Shown piece after piece: positions 31,908-43,526 of a DNA stretch of 64,000 nucleotides. The notes below the pieces were generated by a model that saw nothing but the letters and a program-made list of their open reading frames with translations, was not told the DNA's origin and searched no databases. Both the position numbers and the translations under genes were made by a program. This DNA is from Diphasiastrum complanatum (lineage: Eukaryota > Streptophyta > Lycopodiopsida > Lycopodiales > Lycopodiaceae): NCBI GenBank assembly GCA_029204225.1, contig CM055112.1:28107063-28171062 (forward strand), given 5' to 3'. Every line of letters starts with the position of its first letter. Within the stretch, counting starts at the first letter, position 1.

Positions 31908-32705
31908 ATGGGGTCACTGCAAAATATAGCCTCCAAAGATCTAGCTGATATGTTTACAAACAATAAACCTGATGGATCACTAAAATGGCATGATGATGAA
32001 AAAGTGCCTACTCGTTATTCAGATTTGGACAAAACACGTGAGATTTCTTCTAGAACATGCTCTTCCATAAAAACTGCCGATCGGCTTGGAGCCAAAATAC
32101 AAAGTGGTCCAAGAGCATCATCAATGAGAGTTTTCAGAAGTAATCTTTCTGTTTCTGGCTGCAATTCCTCCGAATTGGCAAGACCCAGTGACAAATTGAA
32201 ACAACAGCCAGTAGTCGCTGCAGCTCCCATGGACTCAGTTTGTAAGGAGGACGATGAATTGACGTTGAAGCAGCCATCGATGATAAAATCCGTGCGCCAT
32301 ATCCAGATAACGCCGGCGCCTGATGTACACCACGAGTTAATGCGTGCCAGAGACTCATATCACACTGGGTATGCAAACACCCCTAAGAAAGCTATGCCTG
32401 AACCACTGGGATCATCCCAAAATGGAGAGGTAATGATTTCAAAAACGTACGTGTTGAGTGAAAAAGAGGTCGCTTCTCTTCAATGTGGCAGGTGCGGAAA
32501 GCAGCTGGGCGTGATGATCCGAGGGATACTTATTGGCGAGGGCCTCTCAAAGTTTTGCCAGACATGCCATCCACTGCCTCCTCCACCTAGTGCCTGGCGC
32601 TGCGCCGAAACTCCCACCACGCCCAAGAAGAAGCGTGGGCTAATTCATTCCTGGCGAAAGGTATTCCATCTCGAGAAACCGACTCCTTCCTATCTGGTCA
32701 AATAA
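31908..32705 (+). CDS. Candidate host gene: zinc-binding CxxC protein of unknown function
   Basis: 265 codons from ATG 31908 (MGSLQNIASKDLADMF); an open frame extends to 31887 but only from GTG. Less AT-rich than its surroundings and without stops. The first 190 residues are polar and look disordered (Ser, Lys and Asp rich). Residues about 190-225 hold LQCGRCGKQLGVMIRGILIG and FCQTCHPL, a C-x2-C ... C-x2-C pair that could bind one zinc. After a Pro run comes TTPKKKRG, a possible nuclear localisation signal, and a basic RKVFHLEK end. No transposon motif, so a resident gene is likely. Family not recognised. Alternative: the last exon of a longer gene. Confidence 0.6.
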   Translation: MGSLQNIASKDLADMFTNNKPDGSLKWHDDEKVPTRYSDLDKTREISSRTCSSIKTADRLGAKIQSGPRASSMRVFRSNLSVSGCNSSELARPSDKLKQQPVVAAAPMDSVCKEDDELTLKQPSMIKSVRHIQITPAPDVHHELMRARDSYHTGYANTPKKAMPEPLGSSQNGEVMISKTYVLSEKEVASLQCGRCGKQLGVMIRGILIGEGLSKFCQTCHPLPPPPSAWRCAETPTTPKKKRGLIHSWRKVFHLEKPTPSYLVK

Positions 32706-32928
32706 TTAGCCGCTACTACTTTTTCTTCATCCAAACTGTTCAAGCAAATTCTCAATATTCTTCAGAAAGAGCAATCGAAAGGACTGATAAATCTTCTGGC
32801 CTGTTGTTAGTCCGCAATCAGAACCCAAGCAAGAGGATCCCAGAACGCTTAGTTGAGAATGGAGCTGAAAATTCTATGATCAGTAGCTAGCAGCTGAGTA
32901 TCTTTCTGAAACACGAGTTGATATCTCG

Positions 32929-32996
32929 TTATGCAGCTGTTCAATAAGCACGATCCCATAGCTTATGCAGCTGATCAATAAGCACGATCCCATAGC
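32929..32996. repeat. 34-bp tandem duplication in the presumed 3' UTR
   Basis: Two units of 'ttatgcagctg(t/a)tcaataag cacgatcccatagc', one base different. Confidence 0.9.
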
Positions 32997-34544
32997 TAGT
33001 ATCTGTAACTAGCTAAGAATCATACAGAGCTATTAGCTAGAAGATTTCGTTACCTCTAGTGCTTGATAAGGTTGCTAGACTATTGTAGCTATAGCTTTTA
33101 TGGTATAATTGTGCTCATCCACCGCATCATCACCATAACCAAAAGCTTGGGGATGAGGATAAGAATGTGGATGATCATGATCCTTGTCCTTGTAAGTGTA
33201 TTAATGTTTGCTCTTTACTTTTCCCGTTCTTAAGCTTGCTTGCCTGATAACTAGTCGAGACAATGCTCCATGTGATGCTTCTAATTTAAAGTATTCTATG
33301 TCTGATTTTTCTAGGATTAGTATGTTGGTAGTATCAAGTCTTTAAGAGAACAAGAGGGGGAAAAACAAATTGAATCTAACAATTAAGTTTTTTGTCTAGA
33401 CCATAACAAGAATTAAGCTGTAGCACTTGCATTTGGCTCAACCCAATAGTTTCCTAGCCATTGGTATAGATCCGTTTGGTTTTCCAATCTAATGATAGAC
33501 CTCCCAAGGCTATTGACATTCGTCAGCAAAGTGCACGTGGTAGTAGTGAGATCAATCATCACATCACTAGGATTGCTAAATGGACCCACCATGTAATTCA
33601 TGAGGTCTATTCCTCTCTATGCTCCACCTGTGCAGAAATCACAACATTAGTCAATGACAACTCAGTCCATCGTATTCAAATACATTATGGAAAAAATGTA
33701 TTTTCAACTCTCCATGGCTAGCCACACGAATCAAGTTCCCACTCACTGTACTTGATGTTGTCCTCAACATAATCTATAAATGGAGTCCAACATTTACTTA
33801 TCAATCCTCAAAAGTGGTCTATATTATAGTAGCCCCATGCTTTAGTGTCCCTTTTAAACTAGACATATGTGAGACAACATTTGAAATTTATGTCATCATA
33901 ATAAAATGGACAAAAGTTAATGAAATAAGTAAAAGAGGTCAAATTTGCAAACACATGGCCTCACCTCCTTGTTCATGTCATAGAAGGCCACAATGGAACA
34001 TAAGATTGCTTGAGAATCAATATATTCTCATAAGGTTGAACATCTCATTTTTAGTGTGTATGACTACAAGAGCCCCTCATCTGCAAGTACCCTCTTTGCC
34101 AATGCGAACATAATTTGCATCATTTTTTAAATGAATTTATTCCATGAAGGAATGTTGGCGTGCATGCCAGAAACCAACAAACCATTAGGGAGCACCACAA
34201 TAACAAATATTGATGCATGGCTTGCTTCCTCACCATTGATGTGGAGAATAGTAGGTCTTTGCCATGCCAATTGTTCGGCTGTTTCTAGGCTAAACACTGC
34301 ATGGAGAATGTCGTAGTACCTAGTGTGAAACAAGACTCATTGATCAAGTTGATTATATTCTCTTGTAGATTAGATTGGAGGCATGGCTCTTAGCATCCAC
34401 ATCAATATTCTCTTGCTCATAATCATCAGGCGATAATGGCTCTTCGTCACTATGGGTTTCCAATTATGTTAAAAACATTATTAGATTTATCACCATGGTA
34501 AATCATCAATCTCTTAATCAACCATCATTTTTCTTCATGGGCGT
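32997..34544. other. Unclassified intergenic sequence
   Basis: No gene with recognisable motifs. The longest ORFs (33476-33721 and 33814-34113, plus; 34127-34333, minus) show no family signature. The minus ORF has SLETAEQLAWQRPTILHING and keeps good hydrophobic spacing, so it could be a relic exon, but I cannot support a call. Confidence 0.4.
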
Positions 34545-34618
34545 TGAAAGTACAGTACTAAGGACCATAAATTAACCTACATAAGACTCCAATAGTGCTT
34601 GATTGATTGATTGTTGTG
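34545..34618 (-). repeat. Family A LTR fragment
   Basis: TGAAAGTACAGTACTAAGGACCATAAAT and about 50 further bases match the sense-3' end of family A LTRs, then the match stops shortly before the minisatellite. Confidence 0.75.
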
Positions 34619-34669
34619 TCATCGATGTAGCATAGTCGCTGGGAGCGGCAACCTCGCCTTCACCTGCAT

Positions 34670-34781
34670 AGCAAGAAGAGAGAGGGAGAGGAGAGAGAGG
34701 AGAAAGACATAGCAACAAGAGAGAGGGAGAGGAGAGAGAGGAGAAAGACATAGCAACAAGAGAGAGGGAGAGGAGAGAGAG

Positions 34782-34789
<8 letters not shown>
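34670..34789. repeat. 41-bp minisatellite, three units
   Basis: Units at 34670, 34711 and 34752, each 'agcaa(g/c)aagagagagggaga' + 'ggagagagaggagaaagacat'. The third runs into the following (GA)n. Confidence 0.9.

Positions 34790-34857
<68 letters not shown>
34787..34857. repeat. (GA)n microsatellite
   Basis: About 70 bp of GA dinucleotide. Confidence 0.97.
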
Positions 34858-34860
<3 letters not shown>

Positions 34861-34919
34861 CCTAGGTTAAGAAAGGCTTTGGGGGCTCAAGCGCCTACCC
34901 AAAGCTATTCTATCCCAAT

Positions 34920-34921
<2 letters not shown>

Positions 34922-35001
<80 letters not shown>
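34922..35001. repeat. (GA)n microsatellite
   Basis: About 80 bp of GA, separated from the previous tract by a 64-bp unique spacer. Confidence 0.97.
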
Positions 35002-35008
<7 letters not shown>

Positions 35009-35286
35009 GAGTTTTATCAAGAGGAGATGGATGGAGATACAATACAAAGGAAATGGCTCCCTCTTATAGATTTTAGAACTGAGCCTCCTTCACTCTCATT
35101 GGCCACTTTATTGGGGCAAAGATTCTAATCCAAGCCTTTAAAATAAACACAACTTAAATCTAATGGAACTAAAAAAGCACAAGGGCACTCACTTGATTTA
35201 TGTAAGTTCTAAGCTGGGCCCTTTTAGCTTTTCTATTGCGGCAACTTGACTTAGGGCCTCTAATGTCATTTTAGAGTTTTAAGCCC

Positions 35287-35760
35287 CTAGTCTCTTATCG
35301 TTTCATAACCCGGTGGCACCAAGATTTTTCTTTTATAGTGCGTTCGAGGTGGAAGGGTCACCACATGTGCATGTTGGTCTACATAGGCCAAATGCCTCCT
35401 GGCTATTTGTGAATATCCCATTGGGCAATCTCGGCATGGATGATTAACTCCGCATTGTGAGCACGAGGGGTCAAATGTTGATGGATCCCCTCGATGTGGA
35501 CATTCAGCATGACGGTGTTTTCCTCCCCATCCATAGCACCTCACTGAGTGCAGTATGCCATCGCCTCCAAGTTGATAGGCATACACCGGTAACATATTCC
35601 CCTAAGGATCTTCCACAAAATAGACTGGTAGGCTATTATCGTCCTCCATTGAGTTTGGTGACATGCAAGAGAATATAACCAAAACTTCTACCTTGTCACT
35701 GTTTGTTGAAGAAACTATGGTGGGGCCCACTAGTAAAGGTCTGGTTAATAGTATTTTAAG
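35287..35760 (-). pseudogene. Retrotransposon gag zinc-knuckle fragment
   Basis: Minus strand. After MSPNSMEDDNSLPVYFVEDP (ending in a stop near 35602) comes MLPVYAYQLGGDGILHSVRC, with CYGWGGKHRHAEC and CSQCGVNHPCRDC. The second is C-x2-C-x3-H-x4-C; the first has the same spacing with Trp in place of the second Cys (TGC to TGG). Paired knuckles after a Pro/Leu-rich segment suggest a gypsy-type gag nucleocapsid. No pol found beside it. Confidence 0.5.
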
Positions 35761-35779
35761 TGGTAGGACCCACTTGTTT

Positions 35780-36427
35780 ATTATTGTGCAGGAAATACTC
35801 ACAACATTGATACACCTATCTATTGCAAAACTAGTCACAAAATCTTGATCTAGAAAAGCAATATTGGATCCCACAATAAATAGCAATTAAAAGTATTGAT
35901 CAAACATTGACTTCTAACCCCACACATGTGTGTTACGGACTCTAGTATAGCATATTATCAGAGATGAAGTGGAATCAAGTTTAGATACCAAAGCATTCAC
36001 AAAAACTCAAGAAAAATGCGTAGACACCTCAAGATTGCCAAATTCGTGCTCCAAAAATTCTATCTCTTCACAATGGAATGATAGATTGCATGTACAATAG
36101 GGCTCTTCTCCTCTCAAGTTAGGTGAAAACCCATATGTAATAAGGAAGATGAATAACAACTTTTTTTCCTAATTTTTTAATCTTGCCTAACCCTAGAGTT
36201 TTGCCAAGTTGGTGGCTAGGTTGGTTATCCACCTCCATGATTCAAGGTGGTCCTATAATTTAGGAATTATGACCAAACAAACCTAACTAACCCTATGAAT
36301 GATATCTAACCTATCTAGGGTAGCCCCAACACATGGAAACATGGAATCACACATGTGAGACCCACCTATGTACAATTTACATGGTTTTGATCAAGCTAGA
36401 TTTGTCAATTTTTGGCAATTTCTCACA
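35780..36427 (-). repeat. Partial 3' LTR of copia family A, copy A6
   Basis: Matches family A LTRs from their interior to the end TTGGCAATTTCTCACA at 36427, including CACACATGTGTG near 35920. The first part is missing or too diverged. Confidence 0.75.
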
Positions 36428-36955
36428 CTCCTCCTCAAATTTAGCTTGATCTATCTACAATTCTCTTGCTTGATAAAAGAATACTTTAAAAAGTGTCCAA
36501 AAAATCCTACTACAAACAAGGAACTTTTGAGACCTTAATAAAGAGTGATGTCCATGAAGAATCTTTCACCACCTCTTAAAGGATCTCTTACAAGGTGTTC
36601 CATAAATGTGTCTATATCCTTGTAGCACACTTCAAAACGATAAATCATCCCAAGCTATGAATTCCAAAGCATTTTGTGCACTTGATGGTACATCAATTAA
36701 GCTATTAAGTGCATAAATAATGTTTCCAAAGACAAATTTCCTTGCTTGATTCATATGATTGAGCCTTGATGGCTCCAAATTCTTACTCAAGTTTTTCTTG
36801 GAGTCCTTGGGTCTTGAGATTGCTCCTCCACTTGACTTGTCTCCAAACCATCAATGATTTGGATAAGGTGGATCCATACATGCTTCTTCAAATTTGCAAG
36901 TCTTCCACTCATGAAAGATCACATTTTCACCATTGACAACTTCTTTGGTGATTTT
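36428..36955 (-). mobile_element. 3' internal fragment of copia family A, copy A6
   Basis: Begins with the purine tract (plus-strand CTCCTCCTCAAATTTAGC) and follows 6292-6830 of element A3 closely, including the integrase-edge segment with VNGENVIFHEWKTCKFEEA. It ends abruptly near 36955. It lacks the same integrase core and RT, so the deletion is old in the family and shared. Confidence 0.8.
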
Positions 36956-39600
36956 CGAGTATTTCTGCAGATTGTGTCGAAATAAAAATAAAACTGTAGA
37001 ACTAGATAATGAATGGATGTAGATTAGAGATCGATTATTCGGATGAATCACTCCCAATAGTAGAATAATCTAATTGATATTGGTGTGGCACTACAACCTT
37101 GGCATTTAACAACAAAGTCCACACAAGAAATAAAATGTTAGTGAACTTATTATGAATTAGAGGCTAGCAAAATGTATGTCTTCTTGCAAGTAACATGAAA
37201 AACACTATCATGAACAATAGCAACAATAACACATAGAATCATGGGACATAATACAATTTCCAACAAAAGAGCACTTCAAAAGATGAGCACCAAGAAAATA
37301 AAGTGCATGACCACCCAAACCCTTGTTAACATTGAATGTGGAAGTCACAATCTAGTAACCATACGTGGTTCTTTCGAGAATTAGATAAAATAGTTTTCAC
37401 TTGAACTTACTCAAATAATGTCAACAGAACCTACTCTGATTTAGAATGCTTGAATCTAAAATTCTGGAATGTACATACATTGTGACGGAAGCACACAAAA
37501 AATGTGCAATATTGTTTTATATCATGAAAGAAACTTCTCTAAATTCTAGACATTGTAGTCTACCTGAAGTCTCTCAATATATATACACATGGAGGTAGAG
37601 ATTTTATTGCTTAACATGATTTTGTAAACTATTTTATTTTAGAGTGTCTACGAGATTAGGTAGTTCAAAAGATTTTTTTACATTCTTTGTCTGACAATGA
37701 AACTTTTTTGCTAGAAGAAAGTTGATCATAAAGTGACATTGTCACGACTAGAATAGACAGAGAAAATGTTTCATATTGAGTAGTGCGATGCAACTCTCCA
37801 ATTTCTTAGGTAGGTCAAAATTTATACCAATCATTATATTTGAAATTATATCGTTACTTTCGAAATTATCCGTTATGTATGATATTATGTCAGGTCTTTG
37901 TCCATGTTGGCTTTCTCTTGAATTCACAGATGGGTTGAAAACCACATCGATTGGCATTTTTGACTAGGTAGAATGTCGTGTTAAAATGTAGGAATTGAAA
38001 TGTAGAAATCTCATGTACTTTCTTGTAAAGAAAAAATGTCGATTGGCAATTTTTTTTGTTGTGAAAATTCTGTGTAAAGTTGCAGATTGTGCAAAAACTC
38101 GTGTATTCCTACAAAAAAACTAGTAAGATGACAAGAGCACATCACATAATGAATTTTATTAATCTCTAAAATTCCAACACCATGGACATTGCCCATGTAC
38201 AATAGTTCATGCACTTGAGCAAGAGCACGTACATATTGGACACGTATGGAACAACATCAACAATTGAGCCAACTCACGGGCCCATGCTACGGACTGGTGA
38301 GTAGCAAGGTTCTATCGGCAGAACCAGTAGCGGTGCACTTTCTGGCAACAAGGTTGTTCCACCACATGGCCTATTTCACCATCATTTGTAGGGCCACCAC
38401 GACCTAATTCATCAACAACAATAGCTAGTAGGGCGACTATGGCCTAGCTCATCACATACTTCATCTACAGAAGCAGGACCATCACATTCTCTATTAGTAG
38501 TGGTAGCAAAGACATCATCTACATGAGAGGAGATAGTAGTACATCCTTGAGGAAGATTCCCTATCATCCTACTTGTTTAGTAGTAATAGTGATGAGGAGG
38601 AATTTACATTTTATCATGATGCCTCCTAGTTCATAGGAATCTACAATTTATTTTCATGTCACATGACTTCATGTGTCTATTGTCCATTTATTAGACTAAT
38701 GTGCTTGGCCAATGGCCCCACTCCATGATATATATCATATGGTTTATGACATTGATCATTCTCATGAGTTATGTGTGAATGTGCATGATTTCCCATGTTT
38801 TTGTTGTCATGTAAATTGTAATTACTTTCAAAGGTCAAGTTTGATATGCTAAGTACATTCTTCATGCATGCTTTGTATGACCTATTTAGTATGTGCCCTT
38901 GTTTGTGTCAAATCTGCTATCAGTTTGGTAAAGTCGAGAATTTTCTAAATGCTAATTATTACTCTAGGTTAGTTTTTGGATCATAGTTTGTGTCCTTGTG
39001 CTCTTTGGTCAAATAGACTTGAAATATAGATTTTCCAATAATTGTGATATTAAGAAAAGTTTGCTAAACTACTTCTAGGAGGCTCCTTAATAAGTCATTT
39101 CTCTACGTGGTAACTCAATATATACAATTATAAACTATGGCAATGAATTGGAGTCTAGACTATAAGAAAATCAAACACATTGAGTTATCACGTAGAGTAC
39201 AACTATCACTCATTAATAGGCTTATTCATGATTTATCAACTTTTTCAATTTAACTTCAATTCTATTTACAACCTTCAGGTATTATTTTTTTTCATCTTGA
39301 CACAAGAACCAAAAAAGAAATTAAAATTTTAAAAAAAAAGCACACTGTTTAAATCCAAAATGCTACATAGTTCTAACGTATAGTTGAATTCAAATCCGAC
39401 AAATAATCAAATCTATAGAGTATAAAAAAGTTTAGAAAAGCATGCAAGTTTATATAGCAAGAGAGAAATTAGAAATAGTTACAAAACAGTTTGTGATATT
39501 ATTGATTGTACAAAATACATCGTTGATGATACAAAAATTTTATTCCTCTTAATCAGATTTGTCATTATCTCCAATTATTGTATCATCATGAAAAAATTCT
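36956..39600. other. Unclassified AT-rich sequence
   Basis: No supported gene. Minus ORFs 37748-37957 (NFESNDIISNIMIGINFDLP) and 38011-38214 are short and carry no motif. Around 38380-38560 a less AT-rich patch repeats 'gggccaccac' and 'gcctagctcatca' pieces with a tandem feel. No LTR or TIR recognised. Confidence 0.4.
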
Positions 39601-39621
39601 CTACTTGAAAATGCTTCTTGG

Positions 39622-39692
39622 TTTCCAAGGGAGGCTCGAACTTGGGACCGAAGAAACTTTGGATGCCAAGCTAACCAACAAGGCCAACCCCT
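39622..39692 (-). mobile_element. tRNA-derived SINE fragment
   Basis: Minus strand reads GGGGTTGGCCTTGTTGGTTA then GCTTGG (A-box-like TTAGCTTGG), and 29 bases later AGTTCGAGCC (B-box, consensus GGTTCGANNCC). It is tRNA-sized, but the two ends do not pair as an acceptor stem, so a SINE head or tRNA relic rather than a tRNA gene. Confidence 0.6.
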
Positions 39693-40490
39693 TTGGGTCT
39701 ACTTGAAAATGGATCTAAAGATGATGAAACCATTCTGAAATCCTCATTCTAAAATCCTGATGCAGCATTCTGGTCTATGTTTTCAACTCATTGTTTTTCT
39801 ATCATATCAAGGTTTGCAATTCGATTTCAGTGTAGCACACATGGACTTAGAAGATCTAGAAAATGATCCGCTTTTCTAATAAGAAAAATGTCATACTTGA
39901 TGTACCATTGCACATTAAATAAAACATTGATGGTGTGATCCAAATGTGAAATGTTTATATTATGGGAACAATGCACAACACCAGTAGAAGAAGTATACTG
40001 ACAAAAGATACATGATCATCAATCAACAAAGAGATAATGTTATGAATTTCTTATCTCACTCGGGAGTCTCTCAGATTCCAACCTTGGAAACTCACAATAT
40101 GCCCTACACATTATTCCATTCATTCTACATGTTTGAAGTAAAAGAATTTCACTCAATTTCATGATCTGAATTGTGATACAAGTCATGGGCAATCTACTAC
40201 TTATATAAGCATTTTCCAATGCAAACAATGAGTTTGCAAAGTCTGAAGCGACTACAATGTATTTTTATGGTGACTGGTGGCTGAAATAGCAATAACCTAA
40301 GCCAAGACAACATTCTGAAGCTTCTTGGTCTGCTAAATAAAAGTGGTTGAGTAGATCATAAAGTGATTAACTTCCATGCACAAATTTCTAGCAACAATGG
40401 GAGGCACGACTATAAATTTCAGATATGTTGCTGCTATTGCCTTTGTTACGAAACCCAGATTTCTCAGACCAAACAAGGCGAAGTGCTGTA
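39693..40490. other. Unclassified sequence
   Basis: No recognised element. A minus ORF (40040-40228) lacks motifs. It may hold the 3' end of the gene whose candidate exons follow. Confidence 0.35.
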
Positions 40491-40495
40491 CTTCC

Positions 40496-41161
40496 TCATG
40501 TCCACAGGAACCGATCTGAGTATGAATTAAGCAGGCTCTCCCAAAACTTGGTTGCATCTTCTGACACCAATCCCTACAAAACCAAATGAAAACTACGTGA
40601 AACCATAGTACCCACGGTTCTCAAAACCGTGGGGTGAACCGTACCACGGTTCATGAACTGTGGTACGGTTCATCATGAATAAATAATTAATTAATTAATG
40701 TTTCATAAAAAATGAACTAAAAAAATAAAATAAATAAATAATTAATTAATAACTACACGGTTCACCACGGTTATGGCCAAAAAAATTGAGAACCGCACGG
40801 TACTCAGAATCGTTGTGAACCGCCCATGGTTCATTAATTCTATGCGTGAAACTAATGAAGGTGAAGTTTATGACGATTCAGGCATAATGATTTTAGAGAT
40901 TTGAAAGAAGCCATGCCTGATCATAATGAAATTTAAATATTGGTCCTTTAGGTCCTAGCCATGCCACTGCTTCAGTTGTGATAATCTAGCCATGCCAGTA
41001 CATCAATCTTCAGGAAGCCTCCAATTAGCCCCATGCTTGAACATAACTAATAAAGTTTATAAGTCTAGTAAAAAAAGAAATACTGATGTACCTCAGCCAT
41101 TGCCTTGATCTTGATAGCAATGTCCTTTGTTAGGACTACAACCTTTCCATCTGATACAGGC
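40496..41161 (-). CDS. Two candidate exons of an unidentified host gene
   Basis: Minus strand. Exon 41161-41092 has acceptor TTTGACAG and donor GAG|GTACAT, encoding PVSDGKVVVLTKDIAIKIKA + MAE. The next acceptor TTTTGTAG lies at 40574; exon from 40573 encodes GLVSEDATKFWESLLNSYSD + RFLWT and then TGA near 40496. Phases agree across the 518-bp intron, which contains a MITE. The peptide is amphipathic and conserved-looking but I cannot name the family. Further exons upstream were not found, so this may be a gene fragment. Confidence 0.4.
40608..40840. mobile_element. MITE with nested palindromes
   Basis: About 230 bp made of CGGTTC/GAACCG words. The left half contains an exact-looking stem TGAACCGTACCACGGTTCA facing TGAACTGTGGTACGGTTCA. 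The AT-rich core has 'aataaataattaattaatta' twice. The right half has complementary 'ggttcaccacggttatgg' and 'aaccgcccatggttca'. Fits a non-autonomous TIR element; no target duplication fixed. It lies in the candidate intron. Confidence 0.6.
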
Positions 41162-41179
41162 CTGTCAAACAATAGAGGG

Positions 41180-41520
41180 TAATCTAGATAGGAAAATTGT
41201 AAAATTTCCTAGTTCCACACGATTTTCCCTGGTTTAAAAATTGATTTGGACCCCTTCTAACTTGAAAACATTTTTCCTAGTTAAAAAATGTATGTGCACA
41301 TATTCTATCTAGGAAAACATTGAAATTCCTAGATATATTTGCACCATCTCTAGTAAAAGATTTGCTAGTTATAAAATGTATCTTGCATAGATTTCATCTA
41401 GGTGAACCTTTAATTTTTAATAAATTTCTAACTATCCTAAACAGAAAAATGTATGTGTCTCAACTTAATCTAGGAAAAAATTAAATTTTCTAGATACTTC
41501 TTGAATTATGAATTAAAAAA
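41180..41520. repeat. Degenerate tandem repeat, about 110-bp unit
   Basis: Three diverged units around 'ctagttaaaaaatgtatgtg' and 'atctaggaaaacattgaaattcc', near 41270, 41370 and 41440. AT-rich, no coding. Confidence 0.55.
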
Positions 41521-41559
41521 AACAACTTATGTATTATAAAGACGTGCCTTTGTCACTTG

Positions 41560-42180
41560 GTATAGCTCGAAATCAACGCATTCTATCAATCGTGATAGAC
41601 TTTGGCATGTATTACACGAGGTTGTTCAAAGAGTGATCGAACTCAAGGGATATTGAGTTGGTTTCCAACTTCAAATCATTCAAAGTTGATGCTAGCGATT
41701 TGGTGCTTATCATTAAGCAGAATTCATGAAATGATCAAAATTGACCAATCTCAATGTTAAGAGCTTTAGATTGTTCAAGTTCGATCCCTTATCAATGGAA
41801 GTGATTCCTATCACTTGAGATAGCTCAAATTGATATCTATCACTCAAGATTGCTTGAATTTAATGCTTACACACAAGAAAGCTCAATTTTGGTCCTCATC
41901 TAGGGACATGGCTCATTGAGTGATCAAATTTGATTAATATCGACTCCAGTACATTTAAATTGCTCATGTTAGACCCCTTCTTGATAGAATTGATCCCTAT
42001 GACACAAGATATCCCAAATTTTATGTCACTTGAAATGACTCAATTTTGGCCCTTATCATTGAGTGATTAAATCAGACAATCTTCAGCTTAGGAAAATTAT
42101 ATAGCTCAAATTTTATGCATATGGCTCAAGATAGCTCAAATTTAACCTATAACATGTAGTTTTGAGTTTGATTGATTAGT
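41560..42180. repeat. Degenerate tandem repeat, about 240-bp unit
   Basis: 'tgatcaaaattgaccaatct...gttcaagttcgatccctt' near 41734 recurs as 'tgatcaaatttgattaatat...gctcatgttagacccctt' near 41921, with interspersed 'caagatagctcaaattt' words. No coding. Confidence 0.5.
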
Positions 42181-42900
42181 ATTTTGTTTCAGTTTGATCT
42201 TGTATAACCAACTAAAAAGGATATTGTGGAGTATTTCAACTATTCGAACTAATTTTAAACTAAAAGCCTAATACCTGAATTTGTAATTTAGACTTTAGAC
42301 ACAAAATATACATAATCTGTTAGAAATTGCAGCGTCGGCTTCAAGCTTATCATGGGAATGGAGTTCGTGTGGATGACTTCCTCTCTTTGATCTCTGCTCT
42401 GACCACTTGCTGCATTGGACTTCTTACTAGACGTTGCTCAGCAAGCTGGCGAAGGAGAACATATAGTAGGTGAACCATTCAGAACCAAGTGAATTGTAGT
42501 AAGTCTTGCATTGACAAAGTAAAATATTCAAATTCCCAATCAAGAAACCTGGCCTGCAAGTATTTGCCAGTACCACTTTTGTATCATCAGTGGGTTTCCT
42601 ATTGCATACATATGCGAGTGGAATAGTAATACTCCGATGAACTCTTCAAATATACAAGTCTCGTGCGCTAGTAATACCATCTTTATGTTCATTTCTGATG
42701 GATGTAATAGAAACTATAGTAACATCTTTTTGATTACCCTTTTGAACAGTTTCATCCTTTTCTCGATAGGAGTCTAGGCAAATGTCACATAAAGCTCTTT
42801 TTGTGTTAGGTCTACAATGTCATCACAAGTTTGCAACTGAAAGTCTATCTAGAATATAATTTGTCAGTCGCACGTGACCTATCCATAAATCTAGGATTGA
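42181..42900. other. Unclassified; one coding-like patch
   Basis: 42340-42430 on the plus strand follows GAAATTGCAG and reads RRLQAYHGNGVRVDDFLSLI with later stops; it is open in all three minus frames too. Not enough for a call. Confidence 0.3.
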
Positions 42901-43526
42901 CTAGCACTTATTGTTCGAGCTGCTGGTAACATGGATTCTTCTCACGACAAGCTTGTCTTTAGCAACAATTGTTGATTGATTGCCTCCAGTTACAAAGAGA
43001 GCTCACTTTTTATCGCTTTCTAACGGAGCTCAATTTTAATTAGATCTCTTGAGCTTTTTATAAGACTCATTTTGCTATTTAAAACATGATCCTAAAACAG
43101 AATTGGAAAGTCTAGCTGAATAATGGCTAAAAGGTGGAGCTAAAGTGTATATATACAGCACTCAGATTTTCTACATACTCCTAGCGTTGATTTAGTTCAA
43201 GTTTTTTCTACTTTCTATAGTCAAAAAGATACTTGCAATCAAAAAAGAATATTTATACTCGTAATTGAGTGACCTATTCTCGAAAGTTTTTGGGAGAAAT
43301 GTCATCCCTCAAGTAAAGTGTCCTCCTAAGCCATAACTTGAAGATCTAAATATATGCAGCTTCTAAAAAATATTTAATGTATTCTAAATGCACCTGTGAA
43401 CATTGGCAGATCAAGAAATGTTACTTGATTAGACTTCGGATCTTTTGAATCTAAGGGTAGTTGCGTCATGGCATTATGTTGCTCTCCACAACCACTGAAA
43501 GTATCACACGTTCTATTGCAGTTCAT
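42901..43526 (-). CDS. Candidate two-exon small gene (77 aa), hypothetical
   Basis: Exon 1 43526-43394: ATG, MNCNRTCDTFSGCGEQHNAM, then TQLPLDSKDPKSNQVTFLDL, donor ACAG|GTGC. Exon 2 43001-42901: acceptor GTGAG, LFVTGGNQSTIVAKDKLVVR, ending SSSNNKC-TAG. The phases join exactly (133 + 101 nt = 78 codons). The acceptor lacks a good pyrimidine tract. After the TAG, LDLWIGHVRLTNYILDRLSV resembles the copia GAG-pre-integrase segment, so exon 2 may instead belong to a copia relic. Confidence 0.3.

Noticed and set aside
39622-39692. Functional tRNA gene
   Set aside because: A and B boxes are present, but the 5' GGGGTTG and the 3' end do not pair and the D and anticodon arms are poor.
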